The notes under the pieces are model-generated. The model had not been told where the DNA came from and ran no database searches. It saw only the letters and a list, made by a program, of their open reading frames with translations. A DNA stretch of 16,818 nucleotides from CAZLQF01 sp964561545 (GTDB taxonomy: Bacteria; Bacteroidota; Bacteroidia; CAILMK01; CAYYUA01). The stretch is from NCBI GenBank assembly GCA_964561545.1, contig CAZLQF010000049.1:1-16818 (forward strand), written 5' to 3'. Shown piece by piece: positions 8,611 to 16,734 of the stretch (position 1 is its first letter; the number at the start of each line of letters is the position of its first letter). The position numbers and the translations under genes were made by a program.

Positions 8611-9139
8611 AAATGCTGATCAGCAAATCCAGGTAGAATGGCGAACCGCTTCCGAAACCAACAATGACTTTTTTACCGTTTTGAGGGCATCTGAAAACAA
8701 ACATTTTAAGCCAGTAGGTCGCAAAGATGGGCAAGGAACAGTAACTTCCAGTAATACTTATCAATTTCTTGACAGGGTCCCGGAATCGGGCACTTATTAC
8801 TACAAAATAAGACAAACCGATTTCGATGGTAGCACCTCATGTTCTCAAATCCAACCCATTTCTATTGGCAATTCGGAAGAATTCAAAATAGAACAAGTTA
8901 AGATGAGTAGTTCCGGTATGAAAATAAGCGTGGAAAGTGGAAGCTACCAGGACCTTGTTCTACAGGTTTTTAATAGTTATGGCCAAAGATTGGATCAACG
9001 ATCATTTTCGGTTGGTGAGGATGTCCAAACGCTTCAATTTTCGCTACCAGACCGACCCCAACAGTTCTATTATTTAAGCATCGTTAATGAAAATAGTGGG
9101 GAGAAGGTAGCCAGTCAAAAGCTATTCCCAATGAAATAA
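8611..9139 (+). pseudogene. Headless 3' fragment of the propeller T9SS gene A (C-terminal modules only)
   Basis: These 529 bp are identical, base for base by my reading, to 11742-12270, the end of gene A. They encode residues 491-665 of that protein: the TASETNNDFF Ig-like module, YYYKIRQTDFDG, and the T9SS sorting region ending in KLFPMK and a TAA stop. There is no signal peptide, propeller or start codon in a sensible place. A TTG at 8681 would open a 152-residue frame but lies inside a conserved module. It is best read as the remains of an older gene copy that lost its 5' part. Similarity continues past the stop codon to about 9258, but imperfectly. It could serve as a silent donor for recombination into gene A, which is an inference. 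Confidence 0.9.
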
Positions 9140-9240
9140 TGTTTTTGATTAAGATGATTTTTTCCCGGGCTTAAAATTACAATTTAGTACCATGGGTATT
9201 TATGCAAGGTTTGTAAGCACTTTCTAAATCACTAAAACCA
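8611..9240 (+). repeat. Direct repeat, left copy (partner at 11742-12374)
   Basis: Left copy of a roughly 630-bp direct repeat separated by about 3.1 kb. The coding part (8611-9139) has no differences from its partner. The following 101 nt differ from the partner's 104 nt by three single-base indels and four substitutions. Weaker similarity (about 14 of 18 bases) continues to 9258. Confidence 0.93.
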
Positions 9241-9305
9241 TGCCTAAAAGTATTTTAACCCAATTTTTCCAATTATTTTTATCAATCACTGAATATCAAG
9301 CATAC

Positions 9306-9605
9306 CTATTTTTTATGGTACAATACAAATATTCTTACCACTGCCTGTTTCTTTTGACAGTTAGTGGCTTCATAAATTTTTTGAACTTTTTCATTCGGTT
9401 TTGTCGGTTCTCGAATATGAATCGTATTTTTATGGGTCGGGTTTTCTATTTCCTGTATTGTCTGGGTAGATAATCTGAGCAAAATGTTTTGCCAGTCATG
9501 ATGGATGCCTTGCTGAGCAACCATGCACCGAATAGTATTAACCAATTGATAAGCAAGAATTAGCAGGATAATAATATCCCTTTGATCCTGAAATGTGGAT
9601 AACCG
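9306..9605 (-). pseudogene. Relic of a DDE transposase C-terminus (IS1634/IS4-like)
   Basis: The minus strand is open for 99 codons before a TAG stop at 9306-9308. The translation contains LLILAYQLVNTIR, QQGIHHDWQNIL and IREPTKPNEKVQKIYEA. These resemble the C-terminal region of IS1634/IS4-type transposases common in Bacteroidota (a LLAYWLVNTIR, then GINHDWREI, then EPxxxVKxIYDAL pattern). Upstream, the frame is closed by an in-frame stop at 9606-9608, and no catalytic DDE core or terminal inverted repeats can be recognised in 9609-10270. It is therefore a decayed insertion-sequence fragment sitting just after the duplicated gene fragment. Family assignment is from memory of motifs. Confidence 0.65.
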
Positions 9606-10203
9606 CTAAAGTTGGACCTTTGCTTTTAAAGAATGGAGCTATCAAAAGACAGCAATGGATTAAAAAAAGCGCGCTGAATGCTCTTATTTACTGAATTCCT
9701 AATACATCATAGGTTCCAGCTCATAAAATTCTTAGCAACAATCAAACAAATCATGGTAAGTTCAAAAAAGTTTTTAACAGAAATGGAAAAGGATTGTAGC
9801 GAAATGCTATTTACTTGTTTGAAGCTTGTAGCCAATGGGGGTCATGGAAAATTACTGCTTTACATCTAAAATCAGAAGGGGGTTTAAATGGGGGGCTTTT
9901 TTAAACCAACCTTAATTGGTAAAATGGAATGGTAGGTGGAATGCGGTTAAGGCAAAATAATGGTGCTTATTAAGTATATAGGAGCTACTGAAGCCCGCTT
10001 TAGCCAATCATGTTTTAATTTAGATTAAATGGTTGCTCAAATCGTTGAATCATTATTAACTATAGGCAAAAACACATAAGGATTCTTTAAAAGACTATCA
10101 GTAGATAAACATAAAAGATTTTTATCAATCTATGCTTTTTCTCCACTAATAGAATTAGGGGGTCTGTCAGTCTATTCCAATCAAATTAAGGATTTTAAGG
10201 CGG
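9606..10203. other. Gene-free spacer, probably decayed mobile DNA
   Basis: About 600 bp without a credible gene. The plus-strand frame 9678-9869 (63 codons) has no recognisable motif. A weak hairpin pairs GGTTTAAA (9881-9888) with TTTAAACC (9900-9907). The region probably holds the rest of the decayed insertion sequence, but I cannot identify an end repeat. Confidence 0.4.
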
Positions 10204-10211
10204 TAATTTTG
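10204..10211 (+). promoter_or_regulatory. Candidate -7 box of gene A
   Basis: TAATTTTG matches the Bacteroidota -7 consensus TAnnTTTG and lies about 60 bp before the ATG at 10273. No convincing TTG/TTTG element is present about 19-21 bp upstream, so confidence is moderate at best. Confidence 0.4.
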
Positions 10212-10272
10212 AAGTTGCAAATTCTTTAGAGCTTAAGTAAGTATTGTAAAAAATGGAAAAAGCTTGTTAATT

Positions 10273-12270
10273 ATGAAAGATAAAATTTTTAGTTTCAAGA
10301 TTTCAATAATTAAAATCTGGTTGTTGGGGTTGGCTGTAACAATTACTCCTTTTTTTACAACTGCCCAAAACGGCGGTTGTTACGGGTATGGAACGGGTAA
10401 TAATGAAGAAGCTCATGATGTTTTAGAAACCAATAATGGGGTTTTAGTGGCTGGTGAAACTAGCCAAAACAATGGTGATGCTTACTTGATGAAATTCGAA
10501 CATGATGGACAAAATGTAATTTGGGAGCAGACTTACGGGACAGATAATCAAGATTTAGCCAAAGCAGTTGTTGAGCACAATGGAGATTATTTTTTTACCG
10601 GATATACCAAAAAGGCTGGTAATAAAGATGTATTTATTGTGCAGGTAGATAGTTCAAATGGTAATGTGAAAAACCACAAGGTTTTAGGAGGGAGTAACAT
10701 AGACATTGGCAATGATATAATAGAGACCAATGGTGGTAATTTAGCTATCGCGGGTCATACCAAGACCACAATCGGTGCTAACAGCGTTTTAACTTTTATT
10801 ATAAATTTTTCGATGACAAGTAGTTCATTTACCATCAATCAACAATTCGCTTATGGTACTGGAAGTACCAATGACGGTATTGCTTTAGAACAGGATTCGG
10901 ATAATAATTATTGGGTGGTTGGAGATGATAAAAATAATAATGGTTCAGGTTTAATCTATAAATTAAATCAAAATTTCTCGAACAATACCCAGAATGATAT
11001 CATTTACAAGGCTTTGGTAACTGATAATAATAATAATAAACAAAAACTTTATGATATAGAAGAAAATGGTAATCACGTAATTACGGGGGGAAGCGGAAAA
11101 TTTGCCAATAGTGTCGAAAAAAATAGTAGCATCGGTGCTAAAGCTGCTTTTGGTATCAAGTTGGACCATACCCATCAAAATAACCCTTCCAATGCGGATG
11201 CTCCTGTCACCCAAATGAAGGAATTTGGAACCGGTAACACTGATAAGGCTAACAGTTTAACCACCAGCAGCGGCGGTTACACTTTTACCGGAAGAAACAG
11301 TAGCAATGACAAAATGCTAAGTTTTAAGATCAAAACCGACTTTAGCTCCGTAATTTGGAATCAAGTAATGGGAGGATCAAGTACAGATTATGGTAATAGC
11401 GTTATTGAGCTCAATTCCGGAAATTATTTCAGTGCTGGCAAATCCCAATCCTCTGACTATACCAATGGTAGTGGTAATTTCTTTTTAACTAGTGTTACAA
11501 ACGCTGGTTCTAATTGTTGTGGTAACAGCACAAGCAATACTTTCCAGGATGTAAGCCTGGATCAATCTGGAACATTAACTAACAATCCGAGCAATAGTTC
11601 TTTTAGCATTGATGAATTAAAACTTAAAAGCAATCAAAGTACCTTATCAAGTACTACCACTAGTTCAACTGGTGGAGCTTTCGAGAATGGCAGTGGTTGC
11701 GGTGCTTTACCCGTAGAATTTATGGGCTTTAACCTTTCAAAAAATGCTGATCAGCAAATCCAGGTAGAATGGCGAACCGCTTCCGAAACCAACAATGACT
11801 TTTTTACCGTTTTGAGGGCATCTGAAAACAAACATTTTAAGCCAGTAGGTCGCAAAGATGGGCAAGGAACAGTAACTTCCAGTAATACTTATCAATTTCT
11901 TGACAGGGTCCCGGAATCGGGCACTTATTACTACAAAATAAGACAAACCGATTTCGATGGTAGCACCTCATGTTCTCAAATCCAACCCATTTCTATTGGC
12001 AATTCGGAAGAATTCAAAATAGAACAAGTTAAGATGAGTAGTTCCGGTATGAAAATAAGCGTGGAAAGTGGAAGCTACCAGGACCTTGTTCTACAGGTTT
12101 TTAATAGTTATGGCCAAAGATTGGATCAACGATCATTTTCGGTTGGTGAGGATGTCCAAACGCTTCAATTTTCGCTACCAGACCGACCCCAACAGTTCTA
12201 TTATTTAAGCATCGTTAATGAAAATAGTGGGGAGAAGGTAGCCAGTCAAAAGCTATTCCCAATGAAATAA
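10273..12270 (+). CDS. Secreted propeller-repeat protein with Ig-like module and T9SS sorting domain (gene A)
   Basis: 665 residues from the ATG at 10273; a TTG nine bases earlier is a less likely start. A signal peptide is present (hydrophobic IWLLGLAVTITPFF, cleavage probably near TTAQ, residue 32). Residues about 33-410 form repeated blades of the delta-60/SBBP beta-propeller type, recurring as an EEAHDV- or DxGNDI-like start, a VAGxT strand, a DxYLMK strand and a W-QxYG turn. A Cys-Cys pair (415-416) and a Ser/Thr/Asn-rich linker follow. The GALPVEF...TASETNNDFF...YYYKIRQTDFDG Ig/FnIII-like module spans about 477-570, and a sorting region covers about 580-665. It is likely an exported surface or adhesive protein; no catalytic motif is seen. 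The last 175 residues are duplicated exactly at 8611-9139. Its paralogue is the gene at 12932. Confidence 0.9.
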   Translation: MKDKIFSFKISIIKIWLLGLAVTITPFFTTAQNGGCYGYGTGNNEEAHDVLETNNGVLVAGETSQNNGDAYLMKFEHDGQNVIWEQTYGTDNQDLAKAVVEHNGDYFFTGYTKKAGNKDVFIVQVDSSNGNVKNHKVLGGSNIDIGNDIIETNGGNLAIAGHTKTTIGANSVLTFIINFSMTSSSFTINQQFAYGTGSTNDGIALEQDSDNNYWVVGDDKNNNGSGLIYKLNQNFSNNTQNDIIYKALVTDNNNNKQKLYDIEENGNHVITGGSGKFANSVEKNSSIGAKAAFGIKLDHTHQNNPSNADAPVTQMKEFGTGNTDKANSLTTSSGGYTFTGRNSSNDKMLSFKIKTDFSSVIWNQVMGGSSTDYGNSVIELNSGNYFSAGKSQSSDYTNGSGNFFLTSVTNAGSNCCGNSTSNTFQDVSLDQSGTLTNNPSNSSFSIDELKLKSNQSTLSSTTTSSTGGAFENGSGCGALPVEFMGFNLSKNADQQIQVEWRTASETNNDFFTVLRASENKHFKPVGRKDGQGTVTSSNTYQFLDRVPESGTYYYKIRQTDFDGSTSCSQIQPISIGNSEEFKIEQVKMSSSGMKISVESGSYQDLVLQVFNSYGQRLDQRSFSVGEDVQTLQFSLPDRPQQFYYLSIVNENSGEKVASQKLFPMK

Positions 12271-12374
12271 TGTTTTTTGAATAAGATGAATTTTTTTCCC
12301 GGGCTTAAAATTACAATTTAGTACCATGGGTATTTATGCAAGGTCTGTAAGCACTTTATAATTCACTAAAACCA
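11742..12374 (+). repeat. Direct repeat, right copy (partner at 8611-9240)
   Basis: Right copy of the direct repeat. It covers the last 529 bp of gene A and 104 bp of its 3' flank. The flank carries GAATAAGATGAA and longer T-runs than the left copy, so it is easily told apart. This suggests the identity of the coding part is not simply due to a very recent duplication of the whole block. Confidence 0.93.
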
Positions 12375-12437
12375 GATGGCTGAAAACATTTTAATTGATC
12401 AAACTATGCTTTCAACGTTTTAGTGCAAAATTCCTTG
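12375..12437. other. Short spacer after the repeat
   Basis: Weakly similar to 9241-9258 for its first 20 bases, then unrelated. No terminator-like hairpin is visible for gene A within this spacer or its 3' flank. Confidence 0.4.
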
Positions 12438-12725
12438 TTATTGCTTAGGATGGTTTTTTAAAGCTAAAAATATTAGCATCGCTGCGACCAAGATAAATAA
12501 GGGAGCGAGGTTTATGAAGGCTTGCGAAAAAATCACTGTTAAGCATGAGCCTAATGCTGGGATCAAGCGTTGTCCAGCAATTTATATAATTTCAATTGCT
12601 TCAGCAATTGTCCATTGCTTTGTTTGGGCTGAATGATAAATATGTAATGGGCCTCTACAAACCATTATGCCCCAAAAATAGTTACTAAGGAAAAATTCAA
12701 AGCTTAAATAAAATTGTATATCCAT
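12438..12725 (-). pseudogene. Stop-interrupted small membrane protein of unknown family
   Basis: On the minus strand an ATG at 12723-12725 opens a 95-codon frame ending with TAA at 12438-12440, broken by one in-frame TAA at 12582-12584. The translation looks like real protein. It has a hydrophobic N-terminus (FYLSFEFFLSNYFWGIMV), a polar middle (HSAQTKQWTIAEAIEI), and after the stop AGQRLIPALGS and a strong hydrophobic segment (LAPLFILVAAMLIFLAL), ending KNHPKQ. Two or three membrane segments are likely. I do not recognise the family. It lies antisense between the two propeller genes. It could be a pseudogene, or two short frames could be expressed separately. Confidence 0.45.
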
Positions 12726-12817
12726 AGAGGATTACAAGACTAACTTTTATGTTGAATTGCAAAAATATGGTGTTACCAATAACGCCATATTGATATTTAC
12801 TTACCTGATAATCACCC

Positions 12818-12825
12818 TACCTTTG
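12818..12825 (+). promoter_or_regulatory. Candidate -7 box of gene B
   Basis: TACCTTTG is a full match to the Bacteroidota -7 consensus TAnnTTTG and lies about 105 bp before the gene B start. A TTTA about 18 bp upstream (within GATATTTACTTACC) could act as a weak -33 element, and a TTG lies 25 bp upstream. This is the best promoter candidate in the window. Confidence 0.45.
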
Positions 12826-12931
12826 TTGAATAAAATTTGGATTGCTGTCTTTAGGAGAACCTTAAAGAAATTTAATAAAATCTTCTCTTGAAGACACTCA
12901 TAGGAAAGTAGTAAAAAATTAGGAATTAAAA

Positions 12932-14947
12932 ATGGAGAGAATTATGTGTTATTATGATTTTACGTCCCTCAAGTGTGGCTGGGCCATTCGGTTATTTACT
13001 GGTTACCAGACATTTAGCAAAAATGTTTTTATTTTTCTGGTTTTAATTTTTTTAATCCCAAACTTATTAAAAGCTCAGGAAGGATGTTATGGGTTTGGCA
13101 GTAACAGTGTTGAAGAAGCTCAAGATGTCTTTGCATCAGGTAACGGGCCTATTTACGTGGCAGGAAAAACGGCTCAAAACAGTGGTGATGCTTATTTAAT
13201 GAAGTTTAAAGAAGGGAACTTACAAAAAGAGTGGGTTCAGAGTTACGGAAGTACAGATAAACAGGAGACGGTAAAAGCATTAACAATGCACCAAGGAGAT
13301 CTTTATATGGTGGGTTTTACAAAAAAAGATGGAGATAAGGACATTCTCCTGTTAAAAGTAGACACCGCCAATGGATCCGTTATTAATAATAGATATATAG
13401 GCAATAGCGACCTTGATGTGGCTTATGATGTCATAGTTAACAATAGTGGTAATTTGGCCATAACTGGACGGACCAAAACAACCGTGGGCCAAAACAGCGT
13501 TATGACTTTTGTGATGGAATGTTCTATAAGTGATACATCATTTAACATCCAAAAAGAAATAGTATACGGAACAGACAATACCAATTACGGAATTGCCCTT
13601 GAACAGGATTCACAAGGGGATTATTGGGTGGTAGGAAAAGAGGAAAACAATAGTGGAATAGGCATTATATACCAATTGAAAAAGAACTTTTCTAACAATA
13701 CGCCCTCTGATGTTATTTATCGAGCATCTGTTAATGACGGCTCCAATTTTCAAGGACTCAATGACGTGGAAGTGGATAGCAATAAAATAGTAGCTGCAGG
13801 AACCGGCAAATTCCAGGGTACTGATTTAAGTGCCAAGACTGCTTTTGTTATGAAATTGGATCACGATACTAAAAATCCCTCCAGCGCTGATGATCCCGTA
13901 TCCAATATCAAAGAATTTGGCTCTGGTAATACAGAAAAGGCAAAGGATTTAAATATTGAATCTAAGGAATATACTTTTTCGGGTAAAAACGGGAATGATA
14001 AAATGCTTTCCTTTCAAACCGATAGCGGACTGGATACCATTAATTGGGCCATTGAGAGCGGAGGAGGTAGCACAGATTATAGTAATGCCATTACCAAGCT
14101 TGACAGTAATTACTTCAATGTAGGCAAAACACAATCTTCGGACTACACCAATGGTAGTGGTAATTTTTACCTAATGGAAAGCAACAAGGGGAACAATTGC
14201 TGTTCCCAATCACAATCCTTAAGTATGAATTCTCTAAACACCTCTAATGTATTAAGCAATACTTTAAGCAATTCAAACTTTGCCATGGATCAATCAAAGC
14301 TTTCAAACAACGTTAAAAGTCTCAGCAACCCAACAACTTCATCAACCAATGGCAATTTTCTAGATGATAAAGGGTGTGGGGCCCTCCCTGTAGAATTTGC
14401 GGGTTTTCATCTTATTGATAAAAACAACCTTCAGGTTGAAGTAAAATGGCAAACGGCATCAGAAACCAACAATGACTTTTTTACTGTTATGCGGGCTTTT
14501 CAGGACCAGAACTTTCAACCTGTAAGAAGAATACAAGGACAAGGCACTAAAGTCAGTGCTACGAATTATAATTATATGGATCAAGTGCCCAGGCCTGGTA
14601 CCTATTACTACAAAATACGGCAAACAGATTTCGATGGTAGTACTTCCGCTTCCTCCATTAAAGCAATTAGCATTGGGAAGCAAAAGGAGTTTGGTTTTGA
14701 AGGCATTCAAGTAAATGAATCAAATTTACAGATAAGCTTTAATGGGGTAAAATCCCAAAATTTGGTATTTGAGGTGTTTAACAGTTATGGCCAAAGATTA
14801 GGGCATCGTTCATTATCTGCTTCCAGTGGCCAGCAAAAGGTTCAAATTTCAATACCTGAGCAATCCAGCCAATTTTACTATATAAGGGTGCTTAACACAA
14901 AAACAGGTGGTCAACTGGCCAGCAAAAAAGTATTTTCAGTGCGTTAA
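12932..14947 (+). CDS. Secreted propeller-repeat protein with Ig-like module and T9SS sorting domain (gene B, paralogue of gene A)
   Basis: 671 residues, with the same layout as gene A. The hydrophobic signal segment VFIFLVLIFLIPNLL (residues 32-46) is preceded by an unusually long N-region. The mature part begins near KAQEGCYGFGS. Propeller-type blades extend to about residue 430, followed by a Cys-Cys pair (NNCCSQ), a Ser/Asn/Leu-rich linker, GCGALPVEFAGF, TASETNNDFFTVMR, YYYKIRQTDFDGST, and a sorting region containing FEVFNSYGQRLG and ending in KKVFSVR. It aligns with gene A along its whole length but is clearly diverged, and unlike gene A it is not part of the identical repeat. The ATG at 12932 is upstream of another in-frame ATG at 12944 (MCYYDF). 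It is probably an exported surface protein, and the ligand is unknown. Confidence 0.9.
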   Translation: MERIMCYYDFTSLKCGWAIRLFTGYQTFSKNVFIFLVLIFLIPNLLKAQEGCYGFGSNSVEEAQDVFASGNGPIYVAGKTAQNSGDAYLMKFKEGNLQKEWVQSYGSTDKQETVKALTMHQGDLYMVGFTKKDGDKDILLLKVDTANGSVINNRYIGNSDLDVAYDVIVNNSGNLAITGRTKTTVGQNSVMTFVMECSISDTSFNIQKEIVYGTDNTNYGIALEQDSQGDYWVVGKEENNSGIGIIYQLKKNFSNNTPSDVIYRASVNDGSNFQGLNDVEVDSNKIVAAGTGKFQGTDLSAKTAFVMKLDHDTKNPSSADDPVSNIKEFGSGNTEKAKDLNIESKEYTFSGKNGNDKMLSFQTDSGLDTINWAIESGGGSTDYSNAITKLDSNYFNVGKTQSSDYTNGSGNFYLMESNKGNNCCSQSQSLSMNSLNTSNVLSNTLSNSNFAMDQSKLSNNVKSLSNPTTSSTNGNFLDDKGCGALPVEFAGFHLIDKNNLQVEVKWQTASETNNDFFTVMRAFQDQNFQPVRRIQGQGTKVSATNYNYMDQVPRPGTYYYKIRQTDFDGSTSASSIKAISIGKQKEFGFEGIQVNESNLQISFNGVKSQNLVFEVFNSYGQRLGHRSLSASSGQQKVQISIPEQSSQFYYIRVLNTKTGGQLASKKVFSVR

Positions 14948-14993
14948 AAGGCCTCAACAGCAATAAGGTTTGTAGTTAAAAAGCAAAGACGCT

Positions 14994-15031
14994 GCCTTGG
15001 GTTATGAGATGTTTAACCCAAGGCTATATTT
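14994..15031 (+). terminator. Hairpin terminator after gene B
   Basis: GCCTTGGGTTA (14994-15004) pairs perfectly with TAACCCAAGGC (15014-15024) across a 9-nt loop, and TATATTT follows on the plus strand. It lies 47 bp after the gene B stop codon. The U-tract is weak, but position and stem quality fit an intrinsic terminator. Confidence 0.7.
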
Positions 15032-15162
15032 AAAACACTTTAAACCAATTGTTGAAGCTCAAAATTTTATCTGCTTCTAATGATAATCTAAACAATTTTC
15101 CGTTACAAGCATTTAAAATACGATATTTGTAATGCGAGGCTTTGGCCTATTTTACTGTTGTT

Positions 15163-15816
15163 ATGTACTTAAACCGTACAGATATTCAAAATACAGAGCG
15201 GATTCACAGGCTTAACTTGGTCAATGCCATATCAGGCCTAAAATCCGCTAACCTCATAGGTACCCAATCCCCTGAAGAAATTCTAAATGTTGCTATTTTT
15301 AGCTCAGTCATTCATCTGGGAAGCAATCCTCCATTACTGGGCATGGTTTTAAGGCCCAATCAAGAGGTTAAAAGAGACACCTATGACAACATTCAGCAAG
15401 TGGGTTATTACACCATCAATCACATCCATGAATCCTTTACAGAGCGCGCGCATTACACATCAGCCAAGCTTCCATCAGAAGCTTCAGAATTTGATAAATG
15501 CGATTTAACACACGAATGGATGAATGATTTTCCAGCGCCCTTTGTCCAGGAAAGTCGTATCAAATTGGGTATGAAATGGGAGCAAACGGTACCTATTCCA
15601 ATTAACAATACCCTGATGGTCGTTGGGTCGGTAGAACATCTGACGATCCCTGATGAGACAATTTTGGAGGCATGGCATGTAGATCTTGAGAAAGCCGGTG
15701 ATATTGGAATTTCCGGGCTTAATAGTTATTACCAGATCCGAAAAATAGCTCAATATCCGTATGCCCGCCCAGATGCTTTTCCTGATAACTGGGACCAGGG
15801 TGAAAATTCAGATTAG
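15163..15816 (+). CDS. Flavin-reductase-like FMN-binding protein
   Basis: 217 residues from the ATG at 15163. The frame is open back to a TTG at 15142, but MYLNRTDIQNTERIHRLNL fits the usual start of this family. It resembles the flavin-reductase-like split-barrel domain (flavoredoxin type), with the conserved block AIFSSVIHLGSNPPLLG (residues 45-60), GYYTINHIHESF (81-92), AHYTSAKLP (96-104), FVQESRIKLGM (127-137) and ISGLNSYYQIRKIAQYPYAR (183-202). Such proteins bind FMN and reduce flavin or act in small-molecule oxidoreduction; the substrate is unknown here. There is no signal peptide, so it is cytoplasmic. It is monocistronic, after the gene B terminator and convergent with the DoxX-like gene. 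GATATTTG at 15123-15130 is a near match to the -7 consensus, about 35 bp before the start. Confidence 0.88.
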   Translation: MYLNRTDIQNTERIHRLNLVNAISGLKSANLIGTQSPEEILNVAIFSSVIHLGSNPPLLGMVLRPNQEVKRDTYDNIQQVGYYTINHIHESFTERAHYTSAKLPSEASEFDKCDLTHEWMNDFPAPFVQESRIKLGMKWEQTVPIPINNTLMVVGSVEHLTIPDETILEAWHVDLEKAGDIGISGLNSYYQIRKIAQYPYARPDAFPDNWDQGENSD

Positions 15817-16005
15817 GGTTTAATACGCTATTTTGGCAACATTATGATTGTTAGCAAGCAGGTTTTCCCAATAAATGTTAAGCTTCCAACGAAATGTTTA
15901 GGGCTTAAAATAGGGTAATTGGTAGTATGATATTGGGCGATGCTCATCAACCGTTCATATCTATCATTGATATACCCAAAGCTTGACTGATGCTTAGCTG
16001 ATCAT
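15817..16005. other. Convergent spacer between flavin-reductase-like and DoxX-like genes
   Basis: 189 bp, AT-rich. No strong hairpin is visible, although both genes end here. It contains another copy of GGGCTTAAAAT (15901-15911). Confidence 0.4.
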
Positions 16006-16368
16006 TTAAGCCAACAATACTAAAATAGACAGCACCAATAAGGAAACGGCCGGTAAGGATTTATGTATTGGGTCTTTGACTTTTAAGTGCATAACAAAAG
16101 CGCCTACCATGAGCAAGAGCATTGCTATGGCAGCTGGTTCAACCACTACTGGGAAAGCAATACCAAATAACAAAAGGGTTGCTGCCAACAATTTCAAAAA
16201 GCCAACCACGTAAACAGACCAAGAAGGTAATCCATAATAAGCAAACTCTTCTGTAATAGTTGCTGCATCCCCACCCCTGTAGTTCGTTGATTTACCTGAA
16301 CGGAGCAGCCAAACGTTATAAATGCCAAGGGCAATGATAATTTGGCTGATAATACCAATGTATTCCAT
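16006..16368 (-). CDS. DoxX-like small membrane protein
   Basis: 120 residues with four predicted membrane segments: ISQIIIALGIYNVWLL, VYVVGFLKLLAATLLLFGIA, AAIAMLLLMVGAFVMHLKV and LPAVSLLVLSILVLLA. The pattern of a first helix with a downstream Gly/Tyr-rich loop, the F-K-LLAA helix and the GAFVMHLKVKDP turn fits the DoxX/DoxX_2 family (PF07681/PF13564). Those are inner-membrane proteins of mostly unknown role, sometimes linked to redox or thiol stress. The ATG at 16366-16368 is well placed and the length is normal for the family. It stands alone, convergent with the flavin-reductase-like gene. No clear promoter is visible upstream. Confidence 0.8.
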   Translation of the reverse strand: MEYIGIISQIIIALGIYNVWLLRSGKSTNYRGGDAATITEEFAYYGLPSWSVYVVGFLKLLAATLLLFGIAFPVVVEPAAIAMLLLMVGAFVMHLKVKDPIHKSLPAVSLLVLSILVLLA

Positions 16369-16734
16369 AAGTAAAATTTAATTTGATAACAAAATCCATC
16401 GGTTTTCGTTTCATGGTGCAATTTGTATTAATTGGGCTTTATTTTCTCAAATGAAGTTCTTAAACCAAACTTTCGAAAGTGTTACAAGGGTTAAGCTCGC
16501 TACTATTAAGGATTAAAGGCCTAATAATAAGGGATTTTGTAGCCACTACAAGCTAATTATTGATAGCATTTCAGAATTCCTGGTCCGGGCGTAAATGAAC
16601 TTGTCCTATAAACTACACATTGAAATATTAAGCTTCGGATAAAAAGTAGGGGTTCGTTTTAGGTATTAAGGCTTCTAATAAGGGGGTTAAATATTTACTG
16701 CCCAAAGGAATTCAGCATTACTGGTGCTATGTTC
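16369..16734. other. Gene-free region upstream of the DoxX-like gene
   Basis: About 370 bp of AT-rich DNA without an open frame of note on either strand. It should carry the leftward promoter of the DoxX-like gene, but no TAnnTTTG box was found on the minus strand. Confidence 0.45.

Noticed and set aside
8573..8815. Minus-strand open frame repeated at 11737-11946 and similar to one at 14459-14710
   Set aside because: These are shadows of the conserved Ig-like module on the plus strand; they recur only because the module itself is duplicated.
8681..9139. Separate 152-residue gene starting at TTG
   Set aside because: The start falls in the middle of the Ig-like module, there is no signal peptide for a T9SS cargo, and the sequence is an exact copy of the end of gene A; it is a truncated copy.
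9678..9869. Plus-strand 63-codon frame
   Set aside because: No motif, no good ribosome-binding context, and it lies in decayed mobile-element DNA.
10273..14947. Contractile or toxin system built from the tandem large proteins
   Set aside because: Both proteins carry signal peptides, propeller blades and T9SS sorting regions but no catalytic, toxin or sheath motif; they are ordinary T9SS cargo in type.
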